The translations under genes were made by a program, and so were the position numbers. A stretch of DNA of 7,391 nt from Pseudomonadota bacterium (GTDB lineage: Bacteria; Pseudomonadota; Alphaproteobacteria; Rhizobiales; Xanthobacteraceae): contig JAEZEU010000578.1 of the NCBI GenBank assembly GCA_023432885.1, positions 1-7,391 on the forward strand, given 5' to 3'. Position 1 is the first letter of the stretch; each line of letters begins with the position of its first letter. Of this stretch, positions 6,018-7,391 are shown piece after piece. The notes below the pieces were generated by a model, which worked only from the letters and a program-made list of their open reading frames with translations, did not search any database and was not told where the DNA came from.

Positions 6018-6141
6018 GGATGGTCGGCCCCGTGAGATCGAAGGTTGCAGGCGTTTGGCGCGAGCCGCCGGGATAGTATAGAGACACCTTTCAGGGATTT
6101 GATCGGTGATTCCTGCCCCGACGTCATCGCTTTTCCGGACG

Positions 6142-6170
6142 GGTATAGTCATTATGCTGCGCTGTGACAA
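6142..6170 (-). promoter_or_regulatory. Candidate promoter for the NDUFS4-like gene
   Basis: On the minus strand TTGTCA (complement of 6165-6170, five of six matches to -35) is followed by a 17-base spacer and TATACC (complement of 6142-6147, four of six matches to -10). This would give a leader of about 115 bases. A nearer TATACT hexamer (about 6075-6080) has no good -35 partner. The rest of the 222-base spacer between this gene and the opgC-like gene (6018-6239) shows no convincing ORF or RNA gene, and I found no strong promoter for the plus-strand gene. Confidence 0.3.
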
Positions 6171-6239
6171 TCTGCCATCCGGGCTCGGCCGGCGGGGTCC
6201 GTGCTAACGTCCCGAACGCATTATTTGAAACGGCAACCC

Positions 6240-7391
6240 ATGAAAATCAACGCCATCCTGCCCGATAAAGGACGTGACCTCCGGCTCGACCTGTTCCGCG
6301 GGGTTGCGAACTGGGCGATCTATCTCGATCACATCCCCGACAACGTCGTGAACTGGATCACGACCCGGAATTACGGCTTCTCGGATGCCGCCGACCTGTT
6401 CGTCTTCATCTCCGGCTACACCGCCTCCTTCGTGTACGCGCGCATGATGCTCGACCGCGGCTTCATTGTCGGAGCCACCCGCCTGACCAAGCGCGTGTGG
6501 CAGCTCTATGTCGCCCATATCATCCTGTTCGTGATCTACATCGCCTCGATCACCTATCTGGCGCTGCGCTTTGGCGATTCCGAGATGATCAACGAGTTCA
6601 ACGTCGCGGGCCTCGTCGACAACGCCACCGAGACGCTGCGGCAGGGCTTGCTTCTGAAGTTCAAGCCGGTCAATCTCGACGTGCTGCCGCTCTATATCGT
6701 GCTGATGGGCCTGTTCCCGCCAGTGCTCTGGTTCATGCTGCGCCAGCCCAACCTCACCATGATTGCTTCCATCGTGCTGTGGCTGGTCACGCGCCAGATG
6801 GGCTGGAACCTGCCCGCCTATCCCGTCGGCACCTGGTACTTCAATCCACTCGCCTGGCAGGTGCTTTTCGTGTTCGGCGCCTGGTGTGCGATGGGCGGCG
6901 CGCGCAAGTCGATCGCGATCATCAATTCGAAATACACGTTGTGGTTTTGTATCGCCTATCTGCTGCTCGCGCTGGTCATGACCATGGCCGGCAAATTCCC
7001 CGATTTCGGCGCGCTGTTCCCGCAGTGGCTGTATTCAACCTTCAACCCGAACGACAAGACCTTCCTGGCGCCCTACCGCTTCCTCCACTTTGTGGTCATC
7101 GTGATCCTGACGATCCGGTTCGTTCCGAAGGACTGGCCGGGGCTGGAATGGAAGGTGTTCGATCCGCTCGTGGTCTGCGGGCAGCAGTCGCTCGCGGTGT
7201 TCTGCGTCGGCGTGTTCCTCTCCTTCGTGGCGCACTTCCTGCTGTCACTGAGCTCGGGCTCCCTCCTGGTGCAGGTTCTCGTCAGCGTCGCCGGCATTTC
7301 GATCATGACGCTGGTCGCCTACTACATTTCCTGGTCGAAGAGGCAGGACAAGCCGACGCCGAAGCCACCCTCTACCAAGCCAGCTCCTGTA
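6240..7391 (+). CDS. opgC: OpgC-like polytopic membrane protein, 3' end at window edge
   Basis: The first 384 residues are an integral membrane protein of the OpgC family within the acyltransferase-3 superfamily. OpgC proteins modify osmoregulated periplasmic glucans, for example with succinyl groups, at the inner membrane. The N-terminus shows the superfamily pattern RLDLFRGVANWAIYLDHIPD (residues 15-34, with His31 the likely catalytic residue), then SDAADLFVFISGYTASFVYA (48-67). About ten hydrophobic stretches follow, for example near 88-110, 148-167, 172-184, 205-219, 232-250, 281-297, 308-332 and 341-364. After the last one the tail SKRQDKPTPKPPSTKPAP is basic and Pro-rich, consistent with a cytosolic C-terminus close to the stop. 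Family length (about 380-400) suggests only a few codons are missing. The start ATG is at 6240, with only a weak site (GAAACGG) upstream. No opgG or opgH glucan synthesis genes are in view, so the exact substrate is inferred from family. Confidence 0.88.
   Translation, partial: MKINAILPDKGRDLRLDLFRGVANWAIYLDHIPDNVVNWITTRNYGFSDAADLFVFISGYTASFVYARMMLDRGFIVGATRLTKRVWQLYVAHIILFVIYIASITYLALRFGDSEMINEFNVAGLVDNATETLRQGLLLKFKPVNLDVLPLYIVLMGLFPPVLWFMLRQPNLTMIASIVLWLVTRQMGWNLPAYPVGTWYFNPLAWQVLFVFGAWCAMGGARKSIAIINSKYTLWFCIAYLLLALVMTMAGKFPDFGALFPQWLYSTFNPNDKTFLAPYRFLHFVVIVILTIRFVPKDWPGLEWKVFDPLVVCGQQSLAVFCVGVFLSFVAHFLLSLSSGSLLVQVLVSVAGISIMTLVAYYISWSKRQDKPTPKPPSTKPAPV

Noticed and set aside
6018..6170. 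N-terminal extension of the NDUFS4-like protein to the ATG at 6170
   Set aside because: The 51 extra residues lack family similarity, and bacterial members start at the ARIYKPAK motif.
6154..6207. A 17-codon ORF upstream of the opgC-like gene
   Set aside because: There is no ribosome binding site before its ATG and nothing distinguishes it from chance.

Overview
The window looks like a chromosomal segment of a GC-rich alphaproteobacterium, most likely Bradyrhizobium or a close relative in the Rhizobiales. The signs are strong G/C third-position bias, an NDUFS4-type complex I accessory protein (typical of alphaproteobacteria and mitochondria), an OpgC-type membrane protein of rhizobial style, and Lrp/AsnC and TetR regulators of alphaproteobacterial type. 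The genus is recalled from protein character; no search was run.

Left block (1-4240, minus strand): a compact leucine-catabolic operon, read right to left. It holds the methylcrotonyl-CoA carboxylase carboxyltransferase subunit (2636-4240), the biotin-carrying alpha subunit (636-2633) and hydroxymethylglutaryl-CoA lyase (1-633, cut by the left edge). Both junctions have a TGA stop followed by two bases and the next ATG, so the genes are probably co-transcribed and translationally coupled. Together they would convert 3-methylcrotonyl-CoA to 3-methylglutaconyl-CoA and, after a hydratase not seen here, cleave HMG-CoA to acetyl-CoA and acetoacetate.

Middle block (4241-5687): a 286-base divergent control region, then two regulators on the plus strand, a TetR-family repressor (4527-5177) and an Lrp/AsnC-family regulator (5187-5687), 9 bases apart. 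The control region is the most interesting part of the window. A candidate mcc promoter has its -10 box exactly framed by an AAACG/CGTTT inverted repeat. An AACGATC copy with a matching T-run lies just past a candidate tetR promoter. The predicted mcc leader carries a 30-codon upstream ORF with a strong ribosome binding site, a Val-Val-Leu codon run and two adjacent possible hairpins. This suggests an operon controlled by its divergent TetR and perhaps also by a translated leader.

Right block (5688-7391): a small NDUFS4-like complex I protein on the minus strand (5712-6017), convergent with the Lrp gene, then a 222-base divergent spacer and an OpgC-like polytopic membrane protein on the plus strand (6240 to the right edge, almost complete). 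No RNA genes, insertion sequences, CRISPR arrays or other mobile elements were seen. Apart from the regulatory region, the gene content is ordinary.
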